Source: JAKEGN01 sp964465665
GTDB lineage: Bacteria; Pseudomonadota; Gammaproteobacteria; Steroidobacterales; Woeseiaceae
Length of the DNA stretch: 6,642 nt
Direction of reading: 5' to 3'
Assembly (NCBI GenBank): GCA_964465665.1
Contig: CAYXKM010000278.1
Location: 1 to 6,642, forward strand
Below are positions 1 to 6,343 of the stretch, in pieces. Position 1 is the first letter of the stretch. The number at the start of each line of letters is the position of its first letter. The translations under genes were made by a program, and so were the position numbers. The notes under the pieces were generated by a model. It saw only the letters and a list, made by a program, of their open reading frames with translations, searched no databases and had not been told where the DNA came from.

Positions 1-1294
1 CGAAGAACGTGCCGGCCGGCAGGCCGAGTGCCTGCTCCACCAGGGTCACGTTGCCGGCGGCCAGAACATCGGCGTAATTGCGAAAGTCGACGCCGTAGGT
101 CAGCACGTTGCTGATTTCCACTTGCTCGTCGAAGAAGTAGCCGCCGACCATCCAGTCGAGGTTTCCTTCGCCGGACGAGGTCAGGCGCAGCTCCTGGGTC
201 AGGGTGTCGATCTCAGTGTCGCCGGAGTTCGGATCGATCAGCCGGGCGCTGGTGAAATCGACGTCGCTGTTCTCGAACCGCGACTGGGTGCGGTAGGCCG
301 TGATCGAAGTCAGCGTCGAGGACGCGAAATCGTAGTCGATCTGCAGCGACGCACCGCTGTTTTCGATCTTGTTCTCCGGATTGAAGTCGTAGTAGTTCTC
401 GTAAGCGAAAGGCGAATTGCCGACGAGATCACCGCCGATCAGCCGGATGGCCGCCCCGGTCGGTCCGTCGACGAGATTCGCCACGCCGCAGCACACTTCG
501 TCGATCTCGTCGTAATCGGCAATGAAGCGAAACTCGAGATTGTCTGTCGGCAGCAGCAGCAGCTGTCCGCGCACGCCCCAGCGGCTACGGTCACCGTATT
601 CCTCGCCATCGACCAGGTTAGTGTAATAACCGTCGCGGCTGTTGACGCTGCCAGACAGGCTGAATGCCATGGTCTCGGTCAGGGGCCCGGAAATATCGCC
701 TTTGACCAGCACCTGGTTGTAATCACCCAGCGTCAGCGACGTCGAACCGCCGAAATTATCGAGATCCGGCTTCGCGGTGACAATATTGATAATACCGGCC
801 GATGCGTTCTTGCCGAACAGGGTGCTTTGCGGGCCGCGAAGTACTTCGATACGTTCCAGGTTCGGCAGATCTGACAGGGCCGAGGCCGATCTTGAACGGT
901 AAACACCATCGACAAAGACACCGACAGACGGTTCGATGCCAGCGTTGTTGGCGCCATTACCGAAACCGCGGATGATGAAATTGGTATTGCCGGTAGTTTG
1001 CAGCTGAGTGACGCGCAGCGACGGCACGATGGACTGCAGGTCCTTAATGTCCAGCACTTGCGCTTTCTGCAGTGTCTCGGCGTTGATCACTGACACGGCG
1101 ACCGGCACCTGTTGCAAAGTCTGTTCGCGCTTGGTTGCCATGACGATAATTTCTTCGATGACCATCGGTTCATCCTGCGCAAGCGCGGGAGGCGTGGCGG
1201 CCGCCAGCACGAGTGCGGTCAGCGCCAATCCTGAAAACCATTTGGTTGCAGGCGCTGCAGCGCCAGATATGAATAGCCGAATCGACTTGGCCAT
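1..1294 (-). CDS. TonB-dependent outer-membrane receptor, N-terminal 431 residues (C-terminus outside window)
   Basis: This frame is open from the start codon to the left edge, so only the first 431 codons are visible. Receptors of this family usually have about 700-900 residues. They import substrates such as siderophores, vitamins, sugars or hydrophobic compounds across the outer membrane using TonB-ExbBD energy. Residues 1-39 form a signal peptide: basic start MAKSIR, hydrophobic stretch at about 20-34, cleavage after ALA39. A TonB-box-like segment IEEIIVMAT lies at about 46-54. The plug domain covers about 57-175, with VPVAVSVI, IIRGFG (107-112), VFVDGVY (126-132), and LERIEVLRGPQSTLFGKNA (146-164). 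Beta-barrel strands follow from about 180. A Cys-Cys pair (268-269) sits in a predicted extracellular loop. The ATG is preceded by GGGGGA, a plausible ribosome site, and the signal peptide starts right there, which supports this start. Family assignment is secure. The substrate cannot be read from the sequence. The gene is divergent from the acyl-CoA ligase, so a lipid-like substrate is possible but is only inference. Confidence 0.96.
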   Translation of the reverse strand, partial: MAKSIRLFISGAAAPATKWFSGLALTALVLAAATPPALAQDEPMVIEEIIVMATKREQTLQQVPVAVSVINAETLQKAQVLDIKDLQSIVPSLRVTQLQTTGNTNFIIRGFGNGANNAGIEPSVGVFVDGVYRSRSASALSDLPNLERIEVLRGPQSTLFGKNASAGIINIVTAKPDLDNFGGSTSLTLGDYNQVLVKGDISGPLTETMAFSLSGSVNSRDGYYTNLVDGEEYGDRSRWGVRGQLLLLPTDNLEFRFIADYDEIDEVCCGVANLVDGPTGAAIRLIGGDLVGNSPFAYENYYDFNPENKIENSGASLQIDYDFASSTLTSITAYRTQSRFENSDVDFTSARLIDPNSGDTEIDTLTQELRLTSSGEGNLDWMVGGYFFDEQVEISNVLTYGVDFRNYADVLAAGNVTLVEQALGLPAGTFF

Positions 1295-1629
1295 TGAATT
1301 CCCCCAGAGTGTGTTTACTGACCCGTGTCGCCGACAACGGCTGTTGCCTTGACTGTCTGCGAGACGATATGCGTTGTCGCCATCCGGACGACCAGTTTCC
1401 CTTCGTTCCTGGCCGGCGGCGGTGAGGAAAAGGATAGCACTATTTGGGTATAGTCAGGCAGTCCGGAGATGAAAAATTGCTGCAGAATCGGTCACCTGCA
1501 TAAAAAAAGAGGTGTAGTCCGTGAAGATTTGCCGGAACCGGGGTCGCGAAGGTCAGCACTTGCCGCCAGGTCGAGAGGTTCTGTTAAATTCAACGTGCCG
1601 GTTGCGGTACTGCACCCCAAGGAGACGAA
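1295..1629. promoter_or_regulatory. Divergent intergenic region between the receptor and the acyl-CoA ligase operon
   Basis: This 335-bp stretch holds no convincing gene. It must carry the 5' ends of both divergent transcripts. It is locally AT-rich around 1440-1512, with an A7 run at 1502-1508, in contrast to the GC-rich coding sequence on both sides. I see no RNA gene, riboswitch or strong terminator. A perfect 8-base match to a FadR half-site (GACCAGTT, 1390-1397) has no matching left arm and is not called as an operator. The ligase ribosome site AAGGAG lies at 1619-1624. No good sigma-70 promoter stands out for the minus-strand receptor. The nearest thing is a CTGACT/TATCCT pair between about 1433 and 1459 on the minus strand, with a short 15-nt spacer. 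Confidence 0.6.
1560..1589 (+). promoter_or_regulatory. Candidate sigma-70 promoter for the acyl-CoA ligase operon
   Basis: TTGCCG (1560-1565) matches 4 of 6 bases of the -35 consensus. TTAAAT (1584-1589) matches 4 of 6 of the -10 consensus, with an 18-nt spacer. This would give a leader of about 30 nt before the ATG at 1630. A rival pair is TTGCTG (1477-1482) and CATAAA (1499-1504) with a 16-nt spacer. Both are weak matches found by eye. Confidence 0.25.
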
Positions 1630-3276
1630 ATGCATGGTCTGATGATGGACACGCCACTCGTGATTTCCTCGATCCTGCGCCACGCGGAGCGGAACTACGG
1701 CAATCGTGAAATTGTCTCGGTAACCGGTGACAATCCGCGGCACCGCTACAGTTATTCGGACTTCGGCCGCCGCACCCGCCAACTTGCCAATGCACTCGAC
1801 CGCTGCGGGCTCGCCCGCGGCGATCGCGTTGCGACCCTGGCCTGGAACGATTACCGCCACCTCGAGGCGTATTACGCCATCGGTGGCGCCGGCCTTGTCT
1901 GTCATACGATCAACCCGCGACTTTTCCCCGAGCAGATCGTGTTCATTGTCAATCATGCAGCCGACAGAGTGCTGCTTACGGACCCGTTGTTCCTGCCGCT
2001 GCTGGAAAAGATTGCCGACAAGATTGCCGTCATCGAACGTTTTGTCGTACTGACCGACGACAAGCACATGCCGGCGACGACTTTGCGAAATGCGGAGTCC
2101 TACGAGTCGTTCATTGGTTCGGAGAGTGAGTCATACGAATGGCCGGAACTGGACGAAAAGGATGCAGTTGCACTTTGCTACACCTCCGGAACGACTGGCG
2201 ACCCGAAAGGGGTGCTCTACAATCACCGCTCAACCGTACTGCACGCATACGCCGGTATCGCGCCGGACGTACTCAACCTGTCCAACAGGGATTGTGTATT
2301 GCCCGTCGTGCCGCTGTTTCACGTTAACGCCTGGGGCATACCGTATTCGGCCCTGATGGTCGGCGCCAAGCTGGTATTTCCCGGACCGAAAATGGGCGAT
2401 GGCGAGACCTTGTACGCGTTGATGGAAGGCGAGGACGTGACCGTCTCGCTTGGCGTGCCAACCGTTTGGATGGCGTTGCTGCAATACACGGAAAAGACCG
2501 GGAAACGGCTGAACAAATTGCAACGCACCGTTATCGGCGGCGCTGCAGTGCCGGAATCCATGATCCGCGCCTTTCGCGACCGGCACGATGTCGTCGTCCA
2601 CCAGGGCTGGGGCATGACAGAAATGAGCCCTCTCGGTACCTGCAATTCTCTGAAGGCCGGCATGGAGCAGCTGCCAGCAGAGGAAATCCTGCGGATCCGG
2701 ACCAAAGCCGGGCGGGGCATCTACGGAGTCGAAATGCGGATCGTCGACGACGAACAGAAAGAGCTGCCATGGGATGGCAGCGCTTACGGTGCATTGCAGG
2801 TGCGCGGACCGTGGATATGCAGCGACTATTTCCGGCTGAATGGCGCTGCCGGCGCGCATACCGGGGACGGATGGTTCGACACCGGAGATGTCGCTACCAT
2901 CGATCCTGAAGGGTTCCTGTCAATTACCGACAGGACCAAGGACGTCATCAAGTCCGGCGGCGAATGGATCAGTTCGATTGCGATCGAAAGCATCGTCATG
3001 GGACACCCGGCAGTGGCAGAAGCCGCCGTCATCGGAGTGCCTCATGCGAAATGGACCGAACGCCCGTTGCTGGTGATCATCCGTGCCGAGGGCAAGCAGC
3101 TCGAGAAGGACGAGATGCTGACATGGCTTAATGGCAAGATCGCCAGTTGGTGGATGCCGGACGATATCGTGTTTGTCGATGCAATCCCGCATACAGCAAC
3201 CGGCAAGATCAAGAAAGTCGAACTGCGCCGTCAATTCGCTGATCACCGGCTGCCGACGTCCTTGGCGGACTCTTGA
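1630..3276 (+). CDS. alkK: AlkK-like medium/long-chain fatty-acyl-CoA synthetase (AMP-forming)
   Basis: The 548-residue enzyme should activate a carboxylic acid with ATP and CoA to give acyl-CoA, AMP and pyrophosphate in the cytoplasm. It has all the hallmarks of the adenylate-forming superfamily. The phosphate-binding loop YTSGTTGDPKG is at 184-194 and the adenine-binding motif GWGMTE at 326-331. The ribose-binding aspartate is D420 in WFDTGD, the hinge region DRTKDVIKSGGEWIS is at 434-448, and the catalytic lysine is K526 in TATGKIKK. From memory, the whole length aligns with Pseudomonas AlkK (about 546 residues), including CHTINPRLF (91-99) and FHVNAWG (230-236). The start at 1630 is fixed by AAGGAG five bases upstream. 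In-frame ATGs at 1642 and 1645 lack such a site. It is the first gene of a plus-strand set with an SDR-like gene and tesB. The chain-length preference is inferred from AlkK and not proven: short-chain or aromatic acids are possible. Confidence 0.95.
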   Translation: MHGLMMDTPLVISSILRHAERNYGNREIVSVTGDNPRHRYSYSDFGRRTRQLANALDRCGLARGDRVATLAWNDYRHLEAYYAIGGAGLVCHTINPRLFPEQIVFIVNHAADRVLLTDPLFLPLLEKIADKIAVIERFVVLTDDKHMPATTLRNAESYESFIGSESESYEWPELDEKDAVALCYTSGTTGDPKGVLYNHRSTVLHAYAGIAPDVLNLSNRDCVLPVVPLFHVNAWGIPYSALMVGAKLVFPGPKMGDGETLYALMEGEDVTVSLGVPTVWMALLQYTEKTGKRLNKLQRTVIGGAAVPESMIRAFRDRHDVVVHQGWGMTEMSPLGTCNSLKAGMEQLPAEEILRIRTKAGRGIYGVEMRIVDDEQKELPWDGSAYGALQVRGPWICSDYFRLNGAAGAHTGDGWFDTGDVATIDPEGFLSITDRTKDVIKSGGEWISSIAIESIVMGHPAVAEAAVIGVPHAKWTERPLLVIIRAEGKQLEKDEMLTWLNGKIASWWMPDDIVFVDAIPHTATGKIKKVELRRQFADHRLPTSLADS

Positions 3277-3301
3277 ATCGGGGATTCGCACGCTGTTATT
3301 T

Positions 3302-3322
3302 GCATCGGCATTGCATTAGCAT
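3302..3322. repeat. Four phased GCAT repeats with an embedded inverted repeat upstream of the SDR gene
   Basis: GCAT occurs at 3302, 3308, 3313 and 3319. The first and third copies, and the second and fourth, are each 11 bases apart, about one helical turn. The same stretch carries a perfect 6-bp inverted repeat, CGGCAT (3306-3311) and ATGCCG (3321-3326), with a 9-base spacer. No T-run follows, so it is not an intrinsic terminator. It could be a protein-binding site between the ligase and SDR genes, or chance. Confidence 0.3.
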
Positions 3323-3347
3323 GCCGCGCTCCGAGATCGGCTGATTT

Positions 3348-3365
3348 GTTACAGCCACCTGTGAC
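3348..3365 (+). promoter_or_regulatory. Small leader hairpin just before the SDR ribosome site
   Basis: GTTACAG (3348-3354) can pair with CTGTGAC (3359-3365) around a 4-base loop, CCAC, giving seven pairs with one G-U wobble. A competing stem, GGCTG (3339-3343) with CAGCC (3352-3356), shares bases with it. The ribosome site AAGGAA begins at 3373. The hairpin may influence translation or mRNA processing in the 107-base gap between ligase and SDR. There is no direct evidence of function. Confidence 0.25.
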
Positions 3366-3383
3366 CAAAAATAAGGAAACACC

Positions 3384-4136
3384 ATGTCTGATGCGTTGCG
3401 CCTTTTCGGGCTCAAAGCGATCGTAACCGAAGCGGCATCGGGCATCGGCGAGGCGATCGTTCGCACCTTTGTCAAGCAGGGAGCGGAAGTGCTTGCGGTC
3501 GATTCGGCGGCAAGCAACATCGAAACGCATTTCGGAAAGCTCGGCGGAGTCACCGGTCTCGCACTCGACCTGCACGTGCAGGATACTTCGCGGCAGTTGA
3601 TCACTTCTGCCAGGTCCGTGTTGCGCGGGCTCGATATTGTCGTTGGCAATTTTGACTGGCACGGCGAGACCCCGATAGCGGATGCCGACAGGAGCGCGAT
3701 CGATACACTGACGGCCCGCATGGTGGCGCAGTTTTCTGCCGTATTCGATTCCGCAATACCCTTGCTGCAGAAGAGTCCGGCAGGCCGGATGATTGCCGTC
3801 GGGTGCCTGCGCAGCGTTTTCAGCCGGGACGGCGAGCGGGCGTTCCGCGAATCGGAACGGGCATTGCTGGCGTTGATGCAATCGCTGGCGATGCGCTGCG
3901 GCGAATCGGGCATTACGGCGAATTTCATCCAGCCCGGTGCCGTCATGACGCCGGTCAGCCGCCGCGTATTCTCCGCTGACCGTGACCTGCGTGATCATTG
4001 CATTCGCCTGTCCGCCGCGAAACGCCTCGGTGAACCGGTCGACATTGCCAAAGTGGCACTGTTCCTCGCGACAGACGATTCGGTTTTTGTCAGCGGGACC
4101 GGCATCCGCGCCGATGGCGGCGTTGCCGCATACTGA
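3384..4136 (+). CDS. Short-chain dehydrogenase/reductase family protein lacking the active site (probable pseudoenzyme)
   Basis: At 250 residues this has the usual length and fold layout of a classical SDR. The Rossmann loop is at 15-22, D40 ends beta-2 (typical of NAD binders), and D62 lies in the DL segment. The FIQPGAVMTP block is at 181-190, KRLGEP at 213-218, FLAT at 227-230, and the terminal SGTGIRADGG at 237-246. The functional residues are replaced, however. TGxxxGIG reads TEAASGIG (G to E at 16). NNAG reads GNFD (88-91). The catalytic Ser is Cys141, the Tyr is Phe154 and the Lys is Glu158. No Asn occurs in the helix that normally supplies the fourth catalytic residue (101-125). Oxidoreductase chemistry is therefore unlikely. 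The frame is intact and has a good ribosome site, AAGGAA, five bases before the ATG, so it is not a decayed pseudogene. It lies 107 bases after the ligase and 9 bases before tesB. A structural, regulatory or acyl-CoA-binding role is possible, but I cannot assign one. Confidence 0.88.
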   Translation: MSDALRLFGLKAIVTEAASGIGEAIVRTFVKQGAEVLAVDSAASNIETHFGKLGGVTGLALDLHVQDTSRQLITSARSVLRGLDIVVGNFDWHGETPIADADRSAIDTLTARMVAQFSAVFDSAIPLLQKSPAGRMIAVGCLRSVFSRDGERAFRESERALLALMQSLAMRCGESGITANFIQPGAVMTPVSRRVFSADRDLRDHCIRLSAAKRLGEPVDIAKVALFLATDDSVFVSGTGIRADGGVAAY

Positions 4137-4145
4137 GCAACGCCC

Positions 4146-5048
4146 GTGAATCCCGTGTTGCAGGACCTGATTGCGCTGCTTGGGCTCGAGCGCATCGAGG
4201 ACAATATCTTTCGCGGCCAGAGCCGTGATATCGGATCCGCACAGGTCTATGGCGGGCAGGTTGTGGGTCAGGCATTGTCCGCTGCCCACCTGACCGTCCA
4301 AGATCGGCGCGCACATTCGCTGCATGCCTACTTTCTTCGCCGCGGGGATATGAACGCCCCGATAATCTACGAAGTGGATCGCGCACGCGACGGAGGGAGC
4401 TTTTCGGTACGACGCGTGGTCGCAATCCAGCACGGCCGGCCGATCCTGATCCTCGCTGCATCGTTCCAGTCACCGGAGGCCGGGCTGGAGCACCAGGCTC
4501 TCATGCCCGCCGTGCCGGGGCCGGAGGGTCTGCAGGATGCAACCGAGGTCCCCGAAAACGTGCTCGAACGCATACCGGAGAAAATGCGGCGCTACCTGAC
4601 GCACAAGCGGCCGTTCGAATTCCGTCCGGTGCGCCCGCCGAACTTCACCGAACCCGAAGCGCTGCCACCGGTCAAGCACGTATGGATACGGGCAGTCGAT
4701 GCGCTTCCGAATGACGCAACCCTGCACCAGAACCTGCTCGCCTATGTCTCCGACTACGAATTGCTGGGTACCAGCGTGCTGCCGCACGGATTGCTGTTCG
4801 CGCGGGGCAACGTACTGATGGCGAGCCTCGATCACGCGCTGTGGTTTCATCGCGATGTCCGCGTGGACGACTGGCTGCTGTATAGCTTCGACAGCCCGAA
4901 CGCTTCGGGAGCCAGGGGCTTTGCGCGCGGTCAGTTTTTCACCCGGAACGGCATCCTGGTGGCATCCACGGCGCAGGAAGGGCTGGTGCGCGTACTGCCG
5001 GAAGGACAGACGCGAGTGACCCGGTCGGAACCGCGCCTGCAACGATGA
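4146..5048 (+). CDS. tesB: Acyl-CoA thioesterase II (TesB)
   Basis: This double-hotdog thioesterase hydrolyses acyl-CoA to free acid and CoA. The 300 residues align with E. coli TesB (about 286) from the first residues, so the GTG at 4146 is preferred even though no strong ribosome site precedes it. The N-terminal hotdog has IFRGQSRD (21-28), VYGGQVVGQAL (34-44), HSLHAYFLRRGD (57-68) and AASFQSPEAGLEHQ (104-117). The C-terminal hotdog has D203 in YVSDYELL, SLDHALWFHR (227-236), ARGFARGQFF (256-265) and STAQEG (274-279). The E. coli catalytic residues D204, T228 and Q278 correspond to D203, S227 and Q277. The Thr to Ser change keeps a hydroxyl. The last 15-20 residues form a basic tail absent from E. 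coli TesB. Only 9 bases separate it from the SDR stop, so the two are probably co-transcribed and may be translationally coupled. Confidence 0.96.
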   Translation: MNPVLQDLIALLGLERIEDNIFRGQSRDIGSAQVYGGQVVGQALSAAHLTVQDRRAHSLHAYFLRRGDMNAPIIYEVDRARDGGSFSVRRVVAIQHGRPILILAASFQSPEAGLEHQALMPAVPGPEGLQDATEVPENVLERIPEKMRRYLTHKRPFEFRPVRPPNFTEPEALPPVKHVWIRAVDALPNDATLHQNLLAYVSDYELLGTSVLPHGLLFARGNVLMASLDHALWFHRDVRVDDWLLYSFDSPNASGARGFARGQFFTRNGILVASTAQEGLVRVLPEGQTRVTRSEPRLQR

Positions 5049-5051
5049 TCA
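5046..5051. other. Back-to-back stop codons of convergent genes forming TGATCA
   Basis: The plus-strand TGA of tesB (5046-5048) and the minus-strand TGA of the carbonic-anhydrase-like gene (5049-5051 read as TCA on plus) are directly adjacent. Together they form the palindrome TGATCA. There is no intergenic DNA, so any terminator of either operon would have to lie inside the opposing gene. I see no hairpin plus T-run at the junction. Confidence 0.95.
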
Positions 5052-5576
5052 CTGTTCGAAGTCGGTGAGATCGCTGGAAAATCGGCGCCCGTTCTCGACA
5101 TAGGACCGCGCTGCCGTCTGCAGCAGGGACAATTCGCCGGCATCGAGCGGGCGAATGATTTTCGCTGGTGTACCGACGATCAGGACCCCGTCGGGGTACG
5201 ACTTGCCTTCGGTGATCAGCGAATGTGCGCCGACCAGGCAATTCTTTCCAATGCGCGCATGGTTCAGTACGGTGCTGCCGATGCCGATGAGCGATCCGTC
5301 GCCGATGCTGCAGCCATGCAGTATCACCCGATGGCCGACGGTTACATTGCTGCCGACCTGCAGGCGTATGCCCGCATCGGTGTGCAGCACCGAGGCATCC
5401 TGGATATTCGTGTTCTCGCCGATCTCGATCCAGTCGTTGTCGCCGCGAATGACGACGTTGAACCAGATGCTCACTCCGCGCCCGATGCGCACGCTGCCGA
5501 TGACTACGGCATTGTGCGCGACAAAATGATCGGTGCCGTCAAACAGTGGCCGCCTGTCGCCCAGGCTCGCGATCAT
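5049..5576 (-). CDS. Gamma-class carbonic anhydrase-like hexapeptide-repeat protein (YrdA/PaaY/CaiE family)
   Basis: The 175-residue protein is a left-handed beta-helix of hexapeptide repeats, for example VVIGSVRIGRGV (24-35), EIGENTNI (51-58), CSIGDGSLIGIGSTVL (89-104) and ARIGKNCLVGAHS (107-119). It ends in a helix, about 145-165. The three zinc-ligand histidines of the gamma class are present at H65 (VLHTD) and at H82 and H87 (VGHRVILHG). R44, D46, Q59 and D60 match conserved residues around the Cam active site. The acidic loop with the proton-shuttle Glu of archaeal Cam is not evident, as in bacterial YrdA-like relatives, so CO2 hydration is uncertain. The same frame is open upstream to 5978, but that stretch is arginine-rich shadow sequence inside gpmA. 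The true start is the ATG at 5576, which overlaps the gpmA stop as ATGA (5573-5576), implying translational coupling. Confidence 0.94.
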   Translation of the reverse strand: MIASLGDRRPLFDGTDHFVAHNAVVIGSVRIGRGVSIWFNVVIRGDNDWIEIGENTNIQDASVLHTDAGIRLQVGSNVTVGHRVILHGCSIGDGSLIGIGSTVLNHARIGKNCLVGAHSLITEGKSYPDGVLIVGTPAKIIRPLDAGELSLLQTAARSYVENGRRFSSDLTDFEQ

Positions 5577-6316
5577 CGCGATTTGGCCTGGTTTGCAACC
5601 GCCGCTGTCGCCGCAGCAATTGTCTCGGCATCGCCGAGAAAACGCCGGGAGAGCGGCCGAAGACTCCGGTCGAGCTCGTAAACGATGGGCACACCGGTCG
5701 GAATGTTGAAGCCGACGATGTCCTCGTCGGAAATCGAATCGAGCATCTTGACCAGCGCCCGAAGGCTGTTGCCGTGCGCAGCTACGAGTACATTTCGACC
5801 GGCTCGCAGGTCCGGGGCGAGGCGCTCCTGCCAGCAGGGCATGACGCGATCGAGCGTGGTCGCGAGCGACTCCGTCGCGGGCAGATTGGCAATTCCGGCA
5901 TAACGGGGATCGTGGCGGGGGTGGCGGGGATCGCCGGCATCGAGTGCGGGAGGTGGCGTGTCGTAACTTCGCCGCCATACCAGGACCTGATCCGCGCCGT
6001 ACTGTGCCGAGGTCTCCGCTTTGTCGAGACCTTGCAAGGATCCGTAATGTCGCTCATTGAGCCGCCAGTCGCGAACGACCGGGATCCACATGCGATCCAT
6101 TTCATCCAGCATCAGCCACAAGGTTCGAATGGCGCGCTTCAGCACCGAGGTATAGGCAATGTCGACCGTGAAATCGAGATTGCGGACTTCGCGCCCGGCG
6201 CTCGTAGCTTCCTCGCAACCGAGCTCAGTCAGGTCGACATCGGTCCATCCGGTGAACAGGTTCTGCAGGTTCCAGATACTCTGTCCGTGCCGGCAGAGGA
6301 TGAGTTTTCCGGGCAT
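5573..6316 (-). CDS. gpmA: 2,3-bisphosphoglycerate-dependent phosphoglycerate mutase
   Basis: This enzyme interconverts 3- and 2-phosphoglycerate in glycolysis and gluconeogenesis through a phospho-histidine. Its 247 residues match the usual length (E. coli GpmA 250). The active-site motif RHGQS is at 9-13, with phosphorylated H10. Other motifs are FTGWTDVDLT (21-30), YTSVLKRAIRTLW (55-67, R61), LNERHYGSLQGLDKAET (86-102, E88), HDPRYA (135-140) and AAHGNSLRALVK (179-190, H181). The C-terminus, AAVANQAKSR, also resembles E. coli GpmA. An ATG seven codons upstream (6337) is in frame, but AAGGAAG sits five bases before the ATG at 6316, and MPGKLIL aligns with the family start. The gene begins 27 bases after the glutamate dehydrogenase stop and overlaps the next gene by 4 bases, so it is probably the middle of an operon. 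Confidence 0.97.
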   Translation of the reverse strand: MPGKLILCRHGQSIWNLQNLFTGWTDVDLTELGCEEATSAGREVRNLDFTVDIAYTSVLKRAIRTLWLMLDEMDRMWIPVVRDWRLNERHYGSLQGLDKAETSAQYGADQVLVWRRSYDTPPPALDAGDPRHPRHDPRYAGIANLPATESLATTLDRVMPCWQERLAPDLRAGRNVLVAAHGNSLRALVKMLDSISDEDIVGFNIPTGVPIVYELDRSLRPLSRRFLGDAETIAAATAAVANQAKSR

Positions 6317-6321
6317 TGCAG

Positions 6322-6328
6322 CTTCCTT
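6322..6328 (-). promoter_or_regulatory. Ribosome binding site of gpmA
   Basis: Read on the minus strand this is AAGGAAG, five bases before the ATG at 6316. It favours that start over the in-frame ATG at 6337, which has only a weak GACGAG upstream. Confidence 0.75.
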
Positions 6329-6343
6329 CGCAGCCATTGCTCG

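Noticed and set aside
122..874. A 250-codon plus-strand open frame opposite the receptor
   Set aside because: It is the antisense of the receptor plug and early barrel, which is strongly supported. It has no family motifs, so it is a shadow frame.
1335..1346. CAAC/GTTG inverted repeat upstream of the receptor
   Set aside because: A 4-bp stem around a 4-base loop with no T-run is too short to separate from chance.
1381..1397. Possible FadR-type operator (GACCAGTT at 1390-1397)
   Set aside because: Only the right half matches. The left arm agrees at about 2 of 8 positions, so it is not a palindromic operator.
1521..1709. Small plus-strand open frame of 62 codons upstream of the ligase
   Set aside because: It runs into the ligase in another frame, has no ribosome site and no recognisable motif.
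1492..2067. A minus-strand open frame across the ligase 5' end and promoter region
   Set aside because: It lies opposite the start and ribosome site of a clear acyl-CoA ligase and has no recognisable domain.
2230..2859. A 209-codon minus-strand open frame inside the ligase
   Set aside because: It lies wholly opposite the conserved ligase motifs and has a low-information composition. It is a shadow frame.
3384..4136. Reading the SDR-like gene as a frameshifted pseudogene
   Set aside because: The family motifs before, between and after the altered residues all lie in one uninterrupted frame of normal length, so substitutions rather than indels explain the missing residues.
3243..4433. A 396-codon open frame on the minus strand opposite the SDR-like gene and both its neighbours
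   Set aside because: It covers the whole SDR-like gene and parts of the ligase and tesB, shows no recognisable domain, and is rich in Arg, His, Gln and Cys as expected for the antisense of GC-rich codons. The sense frame has clear family motifs.
5577..5978. N-terminal extension of the carbonic-anhydrase-like frame to 309 residues
   Set aside because: The extra 134 residues are Arg/Ser/Ala-rich and are simply gpmA read in another frame. The hexapeptide protein begins naturally at the ATG at 5576.
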